From contig JADKHO010000001.1 in the NCBI GenBank assembly GCA_016721765.1, positions 124,001-188,000 on the forward strand: a DNA stretch of 64,000 bases, in the 5' to 3' direction. This document shows positions 41,217-50,550 of this stretch, in pieces (the stretch's first letter is position 1; each line of letters opens with the position of its first letter). Position numbers and translations under genes: made by a program. The notes under the pieces are model-generated. The model did not search any database. It saw only the letters and a list, made by a program, of their open reading frames with translations, and was not told the origin of the DNA. Source of the DNA: Bacteroidota bacterium (GTDB taxonomy: Bacteria > Bacteroidota > Bacteroidia > UBA4408).

Positions 41217-42602
41217 GTGAAAATTAAGCAGAATTATAAAGTTGCCATTTATTCAATTGCTACAATAGTTGTGCTTTTTAGCATCAGTTGTGGGCAATCC
41301 TCAAAACAAAATAATCAAGTAACTTTTACAAAAGACATTGCTCCTATCTTATTTAAGAATTGTTCACCATGTCATCAAAAAAATTCGGTTGGTCCCTTTC
41401 CTTTACTGTGTTATGAAGATGCGGCGAAACGCGCACCCATGATTGCCATTTCAACGAAAACACGCTACATGCCTCCTTGGCCGGCCGATGCAAGCTATAC
41501 ACATTTTAGCGATGAAAAACTTTTAACCGATGCTGAAATAAATTTAATAGGCGATTGGGTAAAAGCCGGCTGCCCTTATGGGGATTCCAGTTTATTACCG
41601 CCAGCGCCTGTGTTTGAAAATGCTTCCCAATTAGGAAAACCCGATTTGGTATTAAAAATGGAGCGACCCTTAATCATAAAAGGCGATAAGCAAGACCGTT
41701 TTTTATTAATGAAGATTCCATATCAAATTCCGCGCGATACATTTATCCGTGCTATTGAATTTATTCCGGGCAACAACAAATTGTTGCATCACATGAACGG
41801 TGAGATGGTACGTTATGAATACGACAAAAAGAAAAACGTATTTGATGGAGATAAAATTGTAGACATAAAAGATTTCCCCACCATAAAATCAGCATACGAT
41901 AAGCTGGGATTAGCTAATGATGACGGCACTTATCCCATATTAAAGTTATCTGTTACCAATTATTTACCCGGTGTGCTACCGAATATTTATCCCGAAGGAA
42001 TTGGAGGATTTTTAATGTCGCGCAAAGGAGCATTTTTCTTTAAAGACATCCATTATGGACCATCAGCGGTGGATACCAGTGATCAATCGCAGCTCAATAT
42101 TTTTTTTGGAAAAGGTCCACTTAAACGCCCCACACTTGAACTACAAATGGGAACACTTGGAGTATCTCCCATTGAGCCGCCCTTGGTGATTCCGCCCGAT
42201 TCGGTAAAAACGTTTTTAACGCGTTACTATGTTTCAACGGATATTTCTATCCTCACCATAAATCCTCACATGCATCTGCTGGGAAAAAAATTCTGGGCAT
42301 TTGCTGTTCAAACAAATGGAGATACCATCCCACTTATTAAAATCAACAAATGGGATTTTCGCTGGCAATATTTTTACACATTTAAAAAGATGGTAAAAAT
42401 CCCGGAAGGTGCTGTTATTTATGTTTATGGAACTTTCGACAATACCCGTAACAATCCGCTTAATCCCTTTCACCCTCCAAGAACTGTATCAGAAAGGGAA
42501 GGAAGCATGCGCACTACGGATGAAATGTTTCAGTTTATTATCACCTATCTTCCTTATCAGAAAGGGGATGAAAACATTTCACTGCAAGGGAGTTTAAAGT
42601 AA
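41217..42602 (+). CDS. Lipoprotein with cytochrome c motif and copper-monooxygenase-like domain
   Basis: The start is GTG. The 461-residue protein has a lipobox ending SISC (Cys25). A one-haem cytochrome-c-like module follows (CSPCH at 49-53, with MPPWPAD and LIGDWVKAGCPYGD). The rest resembles the copper type II ascorbate-dependent monooxygenase (PHM/DBM-like) fold: LLHHMNG (His191, His192) and NPHMHLLGK (His351, His353), a typical Cu-ligand pair, and WDFRWQYFYTF. No gene for a partner oxidase is adjacent. The substrate is unknown. This haem-plus-copper layout is found in Bacteroidota and Planctomycetota proteins of unproven activity. Confidence 0.8.
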   Translation: MKIKQNYKVAIYSIATIVVLFSISCGQSSKQNNQVTFTKDIAPILFKNCSPCHQKNSVGPFPLLCYEDAAKRAPMIAISTKTRYMPPWPADASYTHFSDEKLLTDAEINLIGDWVKAGCPYGDSSLLPPAPVFENASQLGKPDLVLKMERPLIIKGDKQDRFLLMKIPYQIPRDTFIRAIEFIPGNNKLLHHMNGEMVRYEYDKKKNVFDGDKIVDIKDFPTIKSAYDKLGLANDDGTYPILKLSVTNYLPGVLPNIYPEGIGGFLMSRKGAFFFKDIHYGPSAVDTSDQSQLNIFFGKGPLKRPTLELQMGTLGVSPIEPPLVIPPDSVKTFLTRYYVSTDISILTINPHMHLLGKKFWAFAVQTNGDTIPLIKINKWDFRWQYFYTFKKMVKIPEGAVIYVYGTFDNTRNNPLNPFHPPRTVSEREGSMRTTDEMFQFIITYLPYQKGDENISLQGSLK

Positions 42603-42604
42603 AA

Positions 42605-43165
42605 TTATTTTACGCGCTTGGAATTATCTTTCACGAATGCATCCCAACCGGAATACTTTTTTTCACCGCTTCCGGAAGTGTTTTGATAACTGTGACAAAC
42701 AGCTGCAGCCAATCCATCGGTAGCATCTAAATCTTTGGGAATTTCTTTTATGCTTAACAAATTTTGAAGCATGGCAGCAACTTGCTCTTTCGCTGCATTT
42801 CCGTTACCGGTGATGCTTTGCTTAATTTTTTTGGGAGAGTATTCAAATATGGGAACATCGCGATACATCGCAGCAGCTATAGCCACACCTTGTGCACGAC
42901 CTAACTTTAACATCGATTGCACATTTTTTCCAAAGAATGGAGCTTCCACGGCCATTTCATCGGGTTTGTATTCTTCTATCAATCCAAGCGTACGTTCAAA
43001 TATTTTTTTCAATCGCAGCGGATGGTCATCGTATTTACTTAATTGCAATACGCCCAAAGCAATTAACGAAATTTTTGTTCCATTGCTGTGCACCAATCCA
43101 TAACCCATGATGGTAGTTCCGGGGTCGATTCCTAATATAATTTTATCCTTAACGAGTGCCGGCAT
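42605..43165 (-). CDS. ruvC: RuvC, Holliday junction resolvase
   Basis: RuvC is an endonuclease that cuts Holliday junctions. The 186-residue product has the RNase H-fold catalytic residues in ILGIDPGTTIMGYGLV (Asp), MAVEAPFFGKN (Glu), and DATDGLAAAVCH (two Asp). The last 15 residues (SGWDAFVKDNSKRVK) are basic. It is convergent with the cytochrome gene, with 2 bases between the stops, and divergent from the DinB-like gene. Confidence 0.95.
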   Translation of the reverse strand: MPALVKDKIILGIDPGTTIMGYGLVHSNGTKISLIALGVLQLSKYDDHPLRLKKIFERTLGLIEEYKPDEMAVEAPFFGKNVQSMLKLGRAQGVAIAAAMYRDVPIFEYSPKKIKQSITGNGNAAKEQVAAMLQNLLSIKEIPKDLDATDGLAAAVCHSYQNTSGSGEKKYSGWDAFVKDNSKRVK

Positions 43166-43215
43166 TTATTTTTTATATGTTGCGAAAGTAGGAAATTCAA
43201 AATTTGAAATTGACT

Positions 43216-43223
43216 TATATTTG
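43216..43223 (+). promoter_or_regulatory. -7 promoter element TATATTTG
   Basis: A TAnnTTTG match 15 bases before the ATG of the DinB-family gene at 43239. Confidence 0.55.
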
Positions 43224-43238
43224 AATCAAAATAAAACA

Positions 43239-43727
43239 ATGGAAACTTCTCACTATCTGAAACAATTAGTAAGCTATAATTTGTGGGCCAACAGCCGCAT
43301 CGCAGTGGTATTAGTAAAGGTTGATAAAGCTGAACTGGAAAAAGAAATTAGCAGTAGTTTTTCTTCCATTCGAAAAACGGTATATCACATTTGGGATGCG
43401 GAGTATATATGGCTGAACCGCATAAATGGCATTTCATTAACCGCCTTTCCTAGTAAAACATTTGGAAACGAGGTAGCCATAGATGCCTTTTTAGCCTGTT
43501 CTCGCGATTTTGAAACAAGCGTTAAAAATGCGCCGGATTCTTTCTTTTTAAAAAGCTGTACCTATAAAAATTTGCAGCAAAAAGAGTTTACAAATTCGCA
43601 TACCGAAATAATCATGCATTGCATGAACCATTCCACCTATCATCGTGGGCAATTGGTTACGCTACTCCGGCAAGCAGGCATTGCTGCACTTCCAAGCACT
43701 GATTTTATAGCCTTTCTAAGAAATTAG
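43239..43727 (+). CDS. DinB-family metal-binding four-helix protein
   Basis: The 162-residue protein starts METSHYLKQLVSYNLWANSR. DinB-family marks are KTVYHIWDAEYIWLNRI (first His), and the late block MNHSTYHRGQLVTLLRQAG (two His), which together bind a metal. The ATG at 43239 is chosen because it matches the family start and follows a -7 element; the frame upstream is part of ruvC territory on the other strand. Relatives include bacillithiol transferases, but the function here is unknown. Confidence 0.87.
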   Translation: METSHYLKQLVSYNLWANSRIAVVLVKVDKAELEKEISSSFSSIRKTVYHIWDAEYIWLNRINGISLTAFPSKTFGNEVAIDAFLACSRDFETSVKNAPDSFFLKSCTYKNLQQKEFTNSHTEIIMHCMNHSTYHRGQLVTLLRQAGIAALPSTDFIAFLRN

Positions 43728-43741
43728 GAGACGAAAAGCAA

Positions 43742-43777
43742 TAAAAAAGGGGAAACTGAATGGAACAGCTTCCCCTT
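43742..43777 (-). terminator. Terminator of the 11-repeat FN3 protein gene
   Basis: On the - strand AAGGGGAA...TTCCCCTT (43777-43747) is followed by a T6 run. It lies 21 bases after the stop of the gene at 43798. Confidence 0.85.
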
Positions 43778-43797
43778 GGTGTTCTTAACAAATACGT

Positions 43798-46700
43798 TTA
43801 TTCTATTAGCAATTTTTTTACAGTTTGGGATTTTCCATTATCCACAATCATAGTATAAAGCCCTTTTGAATAGCTTGACAAACTAAGTGTTTCATTAACG
43901 CTTCCCGAATATACTTTTGTCCATACCTCTGCACCATAAGCGTTATACAAGCGTATCAAAATAGTTTCATTTGCCTTGTTGGGAACAAGCACAAACAACT
44001 TGTCTTTGGCAGGGTTGGGATAAATGCTGAGTGCCGTTTCACTTGCGTGTGAAGGCAATCCAATCATTACAGAAGTGGTAAAAACCCAAGTGGGGCTCCA
44101 AGCATAAAACTGTGTGCCATCATAAGCTCTAACTCTCCAGAAATATTTTGTGTAGGAAGCTAAGTTTAGTGATTGTGCTGTATCGTTGTTGGAATTCAAA
44201 ACAATCGGATTCGAAAAGAGTGAATCGGTGTCATAGGCACATTCGTAACTATTGGCCACAATAACTAGGTTCCAGCTAAAAGTTACCGGAGTCAACAATC
44301 CTGTATCGCCATAGGCCGGATAAATTGGGAAAGGAATGGTAGCATCATCGCTGGTAAAGCGCCAAGTTGCACTCCAAGGTGATGATACATTACCTAACAC
44401 TCCCCGCACACGCCAAAAATACTTGGTAAATGGAGTAAGAGGTAAAGAACTAACACTTGTATCATTTGCCAATAAAGTGATAGGTGCCGAAAACAAACTA
44501 TCGGTATCGTATTCGCATTCATAAGAAGAAGCTAATTCAATGGAATACCAGTTAAAATTAGCGGGTGTTGCAATTCCAATTGCTAGATCTTGGGGTGCAT
44601 TTTGAAGCGGCGCAACGGTTAATGGATTTTCGGTTGTAAAACTCCATATTTCGCTCCATGGTGATAAAGCATTTCCATCTTTCGCTCTTATTCTCCAATA
44701 ATATGTTGATAAAGGATTAAGCGTTCCCGAAATGGCAAATGTATCGGTAGTTGCAAAAATAACTGCATTGGTAAATGCTGTATCGTTTGCGTATTCACCG
44801 ATGTATGATGTAGCAATATTTACAGGATACCAACTAAATGCTACCGGTTGAGGAACATCCACTGCTAAATCTTCGGGAGCAAATAATAAAGGAGCACTGG
44901 ATAAAGGATTTAAAGTAGTAAACGAAAAAGTAGCTGACCATGGCGAATAGCCGCTTGCATTCGCTGCTCTTACTTTCCAGTAATAAGTTGTAAAGCTTGC
45001 AAGCGCGGCTGTGGCTCCTGTTGTATCCAAAGTATTTGCACTAATCGAATTTGCAAAATTGAAGTTTGTTGAATACATGTATTCATATCCAAATACAGCA
45101 GGAACACTATTCCAAACTAAAGGTGCAGCTGTTAATTGAATACCACTTGCCATATCTAAGGGCGATACAAGCAGAGGAGCATTCGCAATTTGATAGAATG
45201 TGGTAAAACTCCATGGATTGGACCATCCTGAAGTATCCACCGAATCAACAATCGCCACTTGCCAATAATACGTTTGTCCGTTTAATGGCAAGGTTATATC
45301 GGCTCTTGAATTCGTCCCGATTGAATTTCCATATTGTGGAAAAACATTAAATAAAGGACTGGTATCAAAACGATAAATATAACCGGTTGCTCCTGAAACA
45401 CCTGACCAATTAATTTCAGTAATCAAGGCTTGACCAATTGCACTATCCAAGGGCGAAGTATGCAGTACTTGATTAACGGTAGTAAAACTCCACACAGGAG
45501 ACCAGCCACTTGTATCCACTAAATTGATGGCACGTACACGCCAAAAATAAGTTTGATTAAAGTATAAATTGGATGTAAAATAATTCGACACCAATGCACT
45601 TGCTGAGACAAGTAAAGGAGATGAAAAATTTGCAGCGGTATCGTACTGCACAATATATTCGTTGGAGCCACTTAAATTACTCCAGTTTAAATTTGTTCTT
45701 GGAGCTGCATCAACAGATAGGTTGGCAGGTGATGAAAGCGCGACTGCATCCGCAGTAGTAAAAGTCCAATTGCTCGTCCATGAAGATGTATCCTTTGCAT
45801 GAACTGCACGAGCACTCCAATAATAAGTGGTGCCAAAATATAAATTAGTTAATTGCTGGTTGGACGAAAGTGAACTCAGTTGAAATGCAAAAGCAGATGA
45901 ATAATCAGCAACTGTATCAACACGAATATCATACCCGCTTGTACCACTTATAGCTGACCAATTAAGTGTAACGCGCGAAGCTTGGTTTACTGACCCATTC
46001 AAAGGACTTGTTTGATTTAAGGTATCAATGGTTGTAAAACTCCATGCTGATGACCATTGTGAGGTATCTGCTGCATTGTGTACACGTGCTCTCCAAAAAT
46101 ATTTTGTACCAAATAATAATTCTGCTGTTTTGTATTCCGATATTGTATCGTTTGTTGCATATGCATAGAGCGGTGAAGTAAACGTGGCACTCGTATCGAA
46201 TTCCACATCATAAGAGATTGGGTCAGACACATAGTTCCAATTCAAAAGCACATTCGGAAACTGGTTTGTAACATTGTTTGCAGGGGCAGTAAGCGTTACC
46301 GAAACCAATGTGGAAAAATCCCACACTTGCGACCATTGAGTAGTATCGGTTGCATGCCAAGCACGCACCCTCCAATAATAATTGGTTCCAAAATCCAAAT
46401 TTGCAGTTGTCCATTGAGATATGGAATCCGGCAACACTGCGCTTTGAAATGAGGGTGAATTAAATGTTGGTAGCATATCAATTTGCACTTCATAATTTGT
46501 AATTCCACTGATGTAATCCCAATTCAATAAACTACTTGTAGATTGAAATGCAGCTCCACTTGCCGGTGAGGAAAGAACAACTGAATCAAGTGTGGTGAAA
46601 GAATATGGATTAGTCCATTGCATCGTATCCAAAGCATGCATTCCTCGTGCACGCCAGAAATAAGTAGTTCCAAATTTTAAATTGTTTATATAAATATCAG

Positions 46701-47217
46701 AAACGGAATCCGGTAAAAGGGAGTCCATCAAGAAAGGAGAATTAAAATTTGCTGTTTCATCCCATTGAACCTGGTAATTAGTAATACCTCCACTGTTGGC
46801 CCAATTTAAAAAGCATTTTGGTAATTGATTAATTGCTCCGTCGCTTGGTGCTGTTAACGCAAGCGTAGCAGCAGTTGTAAAACTAAATATTTGTGTCCAA
46901 TCTGATGAATCGGGAGTTCCGGTGGTTTTCAAAGCGCGCACTTGCCAAAAATAAATGGTGTTGTATAAAAGTTCGTTTGTAGAAAACTGACTTGATACAG
47001 ACGTTTGCAAGGTGGCGCCATTCAATGTTGGATCGGTGTTTATTTTAAACTCATAATTGGTTGCGCCGGTAACATTGTACCAATTAATAATTGTATTGGC
47101 AGGATTTCCAACCGATCCGTCGGCAGGTGAAGTTATGAGTGGTGTTGGTAATACAGCAAAAACTGAACTAATCAGTAATAAAGATGCTATAAAACTTATT
47201 GTAATTTTCTTCTTCAT
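43798..47217 (-). CDS. Giant secreted protein with eleven FN3-like repeats and T9SS type A domain
   Basis: The 1139-residue protein has a signal peptide (MKKKITISFIASLLLISSVF). It consists of eleven tandem FN3-like units of about 90 residues. Each starts near SPADGSV / APSDGAI / SPASGAAF, has a central LNW or FSWY and ends YFWRVRA...WSFTT. The sequences differ between units but the pattern is strict. The C-terminal sorting domain is IYPNPAKDKLFVLVPN to KGLYTMIVDNGKS. There is no catalytic domain, so a structural adhesin or matrix role is likely. It is divergent from no gene; the upstream 245 bp show no strong promoter. Confidence 0.88.
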   Translation of the reverse strand: MKKKITISFIASLLLISSVFAVLPTPLITSPADGSVGNPANTIINWYNVTGATNYEFKINTDPTLNGATLQTSVSSQFSTNELLYNTIYFWQVRALKTTGTPDSSDWTQIFSFTTAATLALTAPSDGAINQLPKCFLNWANSGGITNYQVQWDETANFNSPFLMDSLLPDSVSDIYINNLKFGTTYFWRARGMHALDTMQWTNPYSFTTLDSVVLSSPASGAAFQSTSSLLNWDYISGITNYEVQIDMLPTFNSPSFQSAVLPDSISQWTTANLDFGTNYYWRVRAWHATDTTQWSQVWDFSTLVSVTLTAPANNVTNQFPNVLLNWNYVSDPISYDVEFDTSATFTSPLYAYATNDTISEYKTAELLFGTKYFWRARVHNAADTSQWSSAWSFTTIDTLNQTSPLNGSVNQASRVTLNWSAISGTSGYDIRVDTVADYSSAFAFQLSSLSSNQQLTNLYFGTTYYWSARAVHAKDTSSWTSNWTFTTADAVALSSPANLSVDAAPRTNLNWSNLSGSNEYIVQYDTAANFSSPLLVSASALVSNYFTSNLYFNQTYFWRVRAINLVDTSGWSPVWSFTTVNQVLHTSPLDSAIGQALITEINWSGVSGATGYIYRFDTSPLFNVFPQYGNSIGTNSRADITLPLNGQTYYWQVAIVDSVDTSGWSNPWSFTTFYQIANAPLLVSPLDMASGIQLTAAPLVWNSVPAVFGYEYMYSTNFNFANSISANTLDTTGATAALASFTTYYWKVRAANASGYSPWSATFSFTTLNPLSSAPLLFAPEDLAVDVPQPVAFSWYPVNIATSYIGEYANDTAFTNAVIFATTDTFAISGTLNPLSTYYWRIRAKDGNALSPWSEIWSFTTENPLTVAPLQNAPQDLAIGIATPANFNWYSIELASSYECEYDTDSLFSAPITLLANDTSVSSLPLTPFTKYFWRVRGVLGNVSSPWSATWRFTSDDATIPFPIYPAYGDTGLLTPVTFSWNLVIVANSYECAYDTDSLFSNPIVLNSNNDTAQSLNLASYTKYFWRVRAYDGTQFYAWSPTWVFTTSVMIGLPSHASETALSIYPNPAKDKLFVLVPNKANETILIRLYNAYGAEVWTKVYSGSVNETLSLSSYSKGLYTMIVDNGKSQTVKKLLIE

Positions 47218-47462
47218 TTCCTATTTGTTTGGTACTATTAGTAAGTGTAAATTTACAAAAATCATCAATTTACAAGCCTCCATTCACCGATTTTCAAAGG
47301 GACTTTTTAACCTGAAATTGTTGATTAAATTATAATTTAGCGCTTATACAAAACAACAGTATTAAAAGCAATATCCATTACAGAATTACCGACAATTCTT
47401 TCATAATTCTTAGCTTAAATTTGCAGTTCATAACATGGAACTATCGAAAGTTGAAAGGAGAA

Positions 47463-48356
47463 TTAATCCAACTGCAACAAAAATTCAAAAGGAATGGCTA
47501 AACGCATACTCCAAGCCCTTTCACTATGTGTTTCGCCCGGGAACTCTTTAGTAATCCAATTTTTTGAACTGTACTTGTGTGCCCGCATAAGCTCATCCAC
47601 TTTTAGTTGAACCGGTTTATATAAGCTATCCAAGCCCAATGAACCATAATCAAAATAAATTTTGTGTGTGTTGGGGTCAGGCAATTTTTGTTTTAAATAA
47701 GCGATAAAAAAAGGTGCGATACTTTCGTTTTTATAAACAACTCCCAGCCAATTGGTGCTCATGCAAGCAGCAGCGCCGAAGAGTTGGGGATACTCGCAAA
47801 TGGCGTAAAGCGAAATTAATCCGCCCATGCTTGAACCGGCTATAGTGGTGTGACTAAGACTTGTATTGGTTGAAAAAGCACTGTCGATAAATGGCTTCAA
47901 TTCGCGGGTGAGAAACAATAAATAATTATCCGCTAAAACTTTTCCTAACAAATAATTTGCAATCAAAGTATCCTTTAGTTCAGGAGGCATAGCTTCAATA
48001 CACTTTTGCGGAAAATACTCGCTTCGTCGGTAGGCTCCATTGTTCCATATTCCCACAATAATAGCATTCCGAATTTTTTTGCTTTGCATCAATTTTTCTG
48101 CCGTTTCATCTACCTGCCATTCCTGATGATTCCAATTGCTTGTGCTGTCAAAAAGCATTTGGCCATCTTGCATATACACTACATCATATTTCACCGCCGT
48201 GGAATAATCCGAAGGAACCCACACATCCACATTACGTGGATCAACATAAACTGATTTAAAGTTTTCGAATCGCTTTATGCTGCCTGCTCCAACCTGAATC
48301 GATTGTGCATTGCTAACAATTGGAATTACAAACAAAAAACAAATAAACCATCTCAT
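47463..48356 (-). CDS. Secreted alpha/beta-hydrolase, Fes/IroE-like esterase
   Basis: The 297-residue protein has a signal peptide ending VSNAQ. It carries DVWVPSDYSTAVKYDVVYMQ, NAIIVGIWNNGAYRRSEYF, and the nucleophile elbow TIAGSSMGGLISLYAI (Ser in GSSMG). The His is in FPGETHSERAW near the end, with an Asp or Glu in between. This resembles ferric-enterobactin-esterase-like and esterase D-like hydrolases. It overlaps engB by 4 bases (ATGA) and is translated after it. The substrate is unknown. Confidence 0.85.
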   Translation of the reverse strand: MRWFICFLFVIPIVSNAQSIQVGAGSIKRFENFKSVYVDPRNVDVWVPSDYSTAVKYDVVYMQDGQMLFDSTSNWNHQEWQVDETAEKLMQSKKIRNAIIVGIWNNGAYRRSEYFPQKCIEAMPPELKDTLIANYLLGKVLADNYLLFLTRELKPFIDSAFSTNTSLSHTTIAGSSMGGLISLYAICEYPQLFGAAACMSTNWLGVVYKNESIAPFFIAYLKQKLPDPNTHKIYFDYGSLGLDSLYKPVQLKVDELMRAHKYSSKNWITKEFPGETHSERAWSMRLAIPFEFLLQLD

Positions 48357-48964
48357 TCCACCATCAATTTATTTGTTTCTTCAATAAAGGATAAAATCTC
48401 CTCTTTACCGTCTGAATTGATGGACGAAGAAAAAAACTGCTTAGGAAGCTCTTCCCATAACTCAAGCATTTTTTTGTTATAGCTGCCCATGTTCTTATTA
48501 AATGCACGAATTGGCAGTTTGTCCTTTTTAGTAAATACCATTACAAATGGAACCCCTTTTTCGCCGAGCCATTGCATAAATTCCAAATCAATTTTTTGAG
48601 GTTCTAATCTGCTATCAATGAGCACAAACATGCACAATAAATTTTCGCGTTTTAATATATACTCCTGCAAAAATTTTCCCCAACGCTCTTTGAGTGTCTT
48701 GCTCACTTTGGCGTAACCATAACCCGGTAAATCCACTAAATACCAGGGTTCTTCCTTTTCGTTAATGATAAAATGATTAATGAGTTGCGTTTTACCCGGT
48801 TTCCCGGAAGTTTTTGCCAGACTTTTATTTCCACACAACATATTTATGAGCGACGATTTACCAACATTGGAACGTCCAATAAAAGCATATTCAGGGAGCT
48901 TGCGCGTGGGTGATTTTTTATAATCGGTATTGCTGATAACAAATGTTGCAGTTTTTATTTCCAA
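48353..48964 (-). CDS. engB: EngB/YsxC, ribosome-biogenesis GTPase
   Basis: This small GTPase is needed for 50S subunit assembly. The 203-residue product has the G1 loop GRSNVGKSSLINM, DLPGYGYAKVSKTLKERW (G3) and the G4 motif TKKDKLP. The start appears to be TTG at 48964, because it gives MEIKTATFVISNTDYKKSP, the standard N-terminus, and no ATG precedes it in frame nearby. It is upstream of and coupled to the esterase gene. Confidence 0.94.
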   Translation of the reverse strand: MEIKTATFVISNTDYKKSPTRKLPEYAFIGRSNVGKSSLINMLCGNKSLAKTSGKPGKTQLINHFIINEKEEPWYLVDLPGYGYAKVSKTLKERWGKFLQEYILKRENLLCMFVLIDSRLEPQKIDLEFMQWLGEKGVPFVMVFTKKDKLPIRAFNKNMGSYNKKMLELWEELPKQFFSSSINSDGKEEILSFIEETNKLMVE

Positions 48965-49029
48965 GGTTTGAGGTGTTGAGTTGTTGAGATATTGAGTAGT
49001 TGAGTTATTTTTTCGAAATTGGAAGAGTG

Positions 49030-49133
49030 TTATTGTGCAATCACCACTTTTTTTGTTTTTTCATTTTCTCCATCCGAAATAGTTAAAAAATAAATGCCTT
49101 TTGATAGTGAATTAAATCTTAACCCTGATAATC
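49030..49133 (-). pseudogene. Orphan T9SS type A C-terminal fragment
   Basis: On the - strand a 33-codon frame reads LSGLRFNSLSKGIYFLTISD then GENEKTKKVVIAQ and a stop. This is the last beta strands of a type A sorting domain without the rest. An in-frame stop lies just upstream and no parent gene precedes it. It is probably the relic of a deleted secreted protein. It sits in the 309-bp gap between engB and the beta-helix gene, whose own promoter fills the rest. Confidence 0.75.
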
Positions 49134-49199
49134 ATTTCAATTTAAATTTACTCCCTAAAAGTACACAATTTTAAGGTGTTGCCATATCTCTGCAAAACC

Positions 49200-49232
49200 T
49201 TGAAATCCTAAAATCAAATTTTCTACCTTTGC
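49200..49232 (+). promoter_or_regulatory. Promoter of the beta-helix protein gene
   Basis: TTG (49200-49202), 21 bases, then TACCTTTGC (49224-49232). Both match the Bacteroidota consensus with standard spacing; the leader would be about 35-40 bases before the ATG at 49274. Confidence 0.78.
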
Positions 49233-49273
49233 CACCCTATTTTTATTCATTCATAAAATTTAAAATCCACAAA

Positions 49274-50527
49274 ATGAAAACCAACAAATTATTCTCCGTG
49301 CTGCTTGTTGCAGCACTTTTCTTTACTAAACCACTTTTTGCAACCGACCTCGTTGTGGAAGAATTTGGAACAGCTCCGGCATATTCCTCTATTAATGCAG
49401 CCGTTACTGCTGCTGTGGATGGCGACCGCATTTTAGTGCGTAACCGAGCAGGTAATATTCCATGGATCGAAAACATTAATGTATCTAAAAGCCTCGAGTT
49501 TTTAAGTTACGACAACGATACTTTTTTTGTAGTGCAAGGCACTTATACGTTAGATGCAGCCGCAGGAAGAACCATTACCTTTATTGGTATGAAAAATCTT
49601 TCGGGCGGTATTGTTGGAGGGAATTCCACAGGTGCTAACAAAGCCACTACAGTCAATGTATTTGACAGCTATTTCACATATGGAAATATTTTATTAAGTG
49701 CCAAAGTGTTTAATACTACAATTGCAGGTTGCTCGATGCTTAATGGAATTGTTTCTATTGCGTCGGGGAGCATCATTGGTAACAGCATTACAAATATTAA
49801 TGCAAGTTCAAATGAAGTTGTAACCATAAGCAATACATCTTTATTTCAAAATGATACTGTTTACATAATTGGTAATAAAATCAAAAATGTTTATGCAGGA
49901 ACTGCAGCATTATATTCCAATTCTACCGCGTCTATTTTACATATAAAGAATAATTTTATTACACACAGTTATTGCGGTATTTATATTAACTCCTGCGCCA
50001 ACGCTTCAATTCCCAGCTACATCTACAACAATACTATTTGGGCTGAAAATTATTCTTTTACCAATTATGGAATACTAATAAGTAATCTTCCCGGTTTATC
50101 CATAACAGAAGTGATGAATAATGTGGTTGATGGAAATGCAAGCGGCACCAAATACGGTATTTATGCATCGGCAGTAAGTGGGCAAGCAAATGCTTATTAT
50201 AACCATATTGAATTTAATTTCAGCTCACCAATTGCCGGTAATTTTACCTTTTCAGGAAATAATACCACCAATTTATCGGTAAGTTTTAATTCAAGTACGG
50301 GTGTGTTAACCAGTGGAGATGCCAGTATTGACGGCGGAAATCCTGCCAATCCATTTTATGATTTAGATTTAACCCCCGGAGATGCAGGCGCGTATGGTGG
50401 CTCACTCTCTTTAAACAATTTCTTTCCCTTACACAGTGGCGCTGCTAGAATTTATTCGGTGGTTTATCCATTTAATATCCGTTCCGGAAACACCTTGAAT
50501 GTGAAAGCAAATGCTTTTGACAGATAG
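49274..50527 (+). CDS. Secreted right-handed beta-helix protein
   Basis: The 417-residue protein has a signal peptide ending TKPLFA. The start DLVVEEFGTAPAYSSINAAV is followed by DGDRILVRNRAGNIPWIENI, and repeated short strands (NNTIWAENYS, NNVVDGNASGTKYGIYAS, NHIEFNFSS) of the parallel beta-helix (pectate-lyase-like) kind. The ATG at 49274 is preferred to one 45 bases upstream, because the signal peptide then starts properly. Unlike its neighbours it lacks a T9SS domain; the sequence simply ends NTLNVKANAFDR. It is 23 bases upstream of the next secreted protein gene, so the two are probably co-transcribed. Confidence 0.75.
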   Translation: MKTNKLFSVLLVAALFFTKPLFATDLVVEEFGTAPAYSSINAAVTAAVDGDRILVRNRAGNIPWIENINVSKSLEFLSYDNDTFFVVQGTYTLDAAAGRTITFIGMKNLSGGIVGGNSTGANKATTVNVFDSYFTYGNILLSAKVFNTTIAGCSMLNGIVSIASGSIIGNSITNINASSNEVVTISNTSLFQNDTVYIIGNKIKNVYAGTAALYSNSTASILHIKNNFITHSYCGIYINSCANASIPSYIYNNTIWAENYSFTNYGILISNLPGLSITEVMNNVVDGNASGTKYGIYASAVSGQANAYYNHIEFNFSSPIAGNFTFSGNNTTNLSVSFNSSTGVLTSGDASIDGGNPANPFYDLDLTPGDAGAYGGSLSLNNFFPLHSGAARIYSVVYPFNIRSGNTLNVKANAFDR

Positions 50528-50550
50528 TTTTATTAAAAACATAATTTAAA

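Noticed and set aside
47435..47551. 38-codon frame with a TAAATTTGC -7 match, antisense to the esterase 3' end
   Set aside because: The promoter match lacks a -33 TTG and the frame lies wholly within the complementary strand of a real gene. An antisense RNA cannot be excluded, but nothing supports it.
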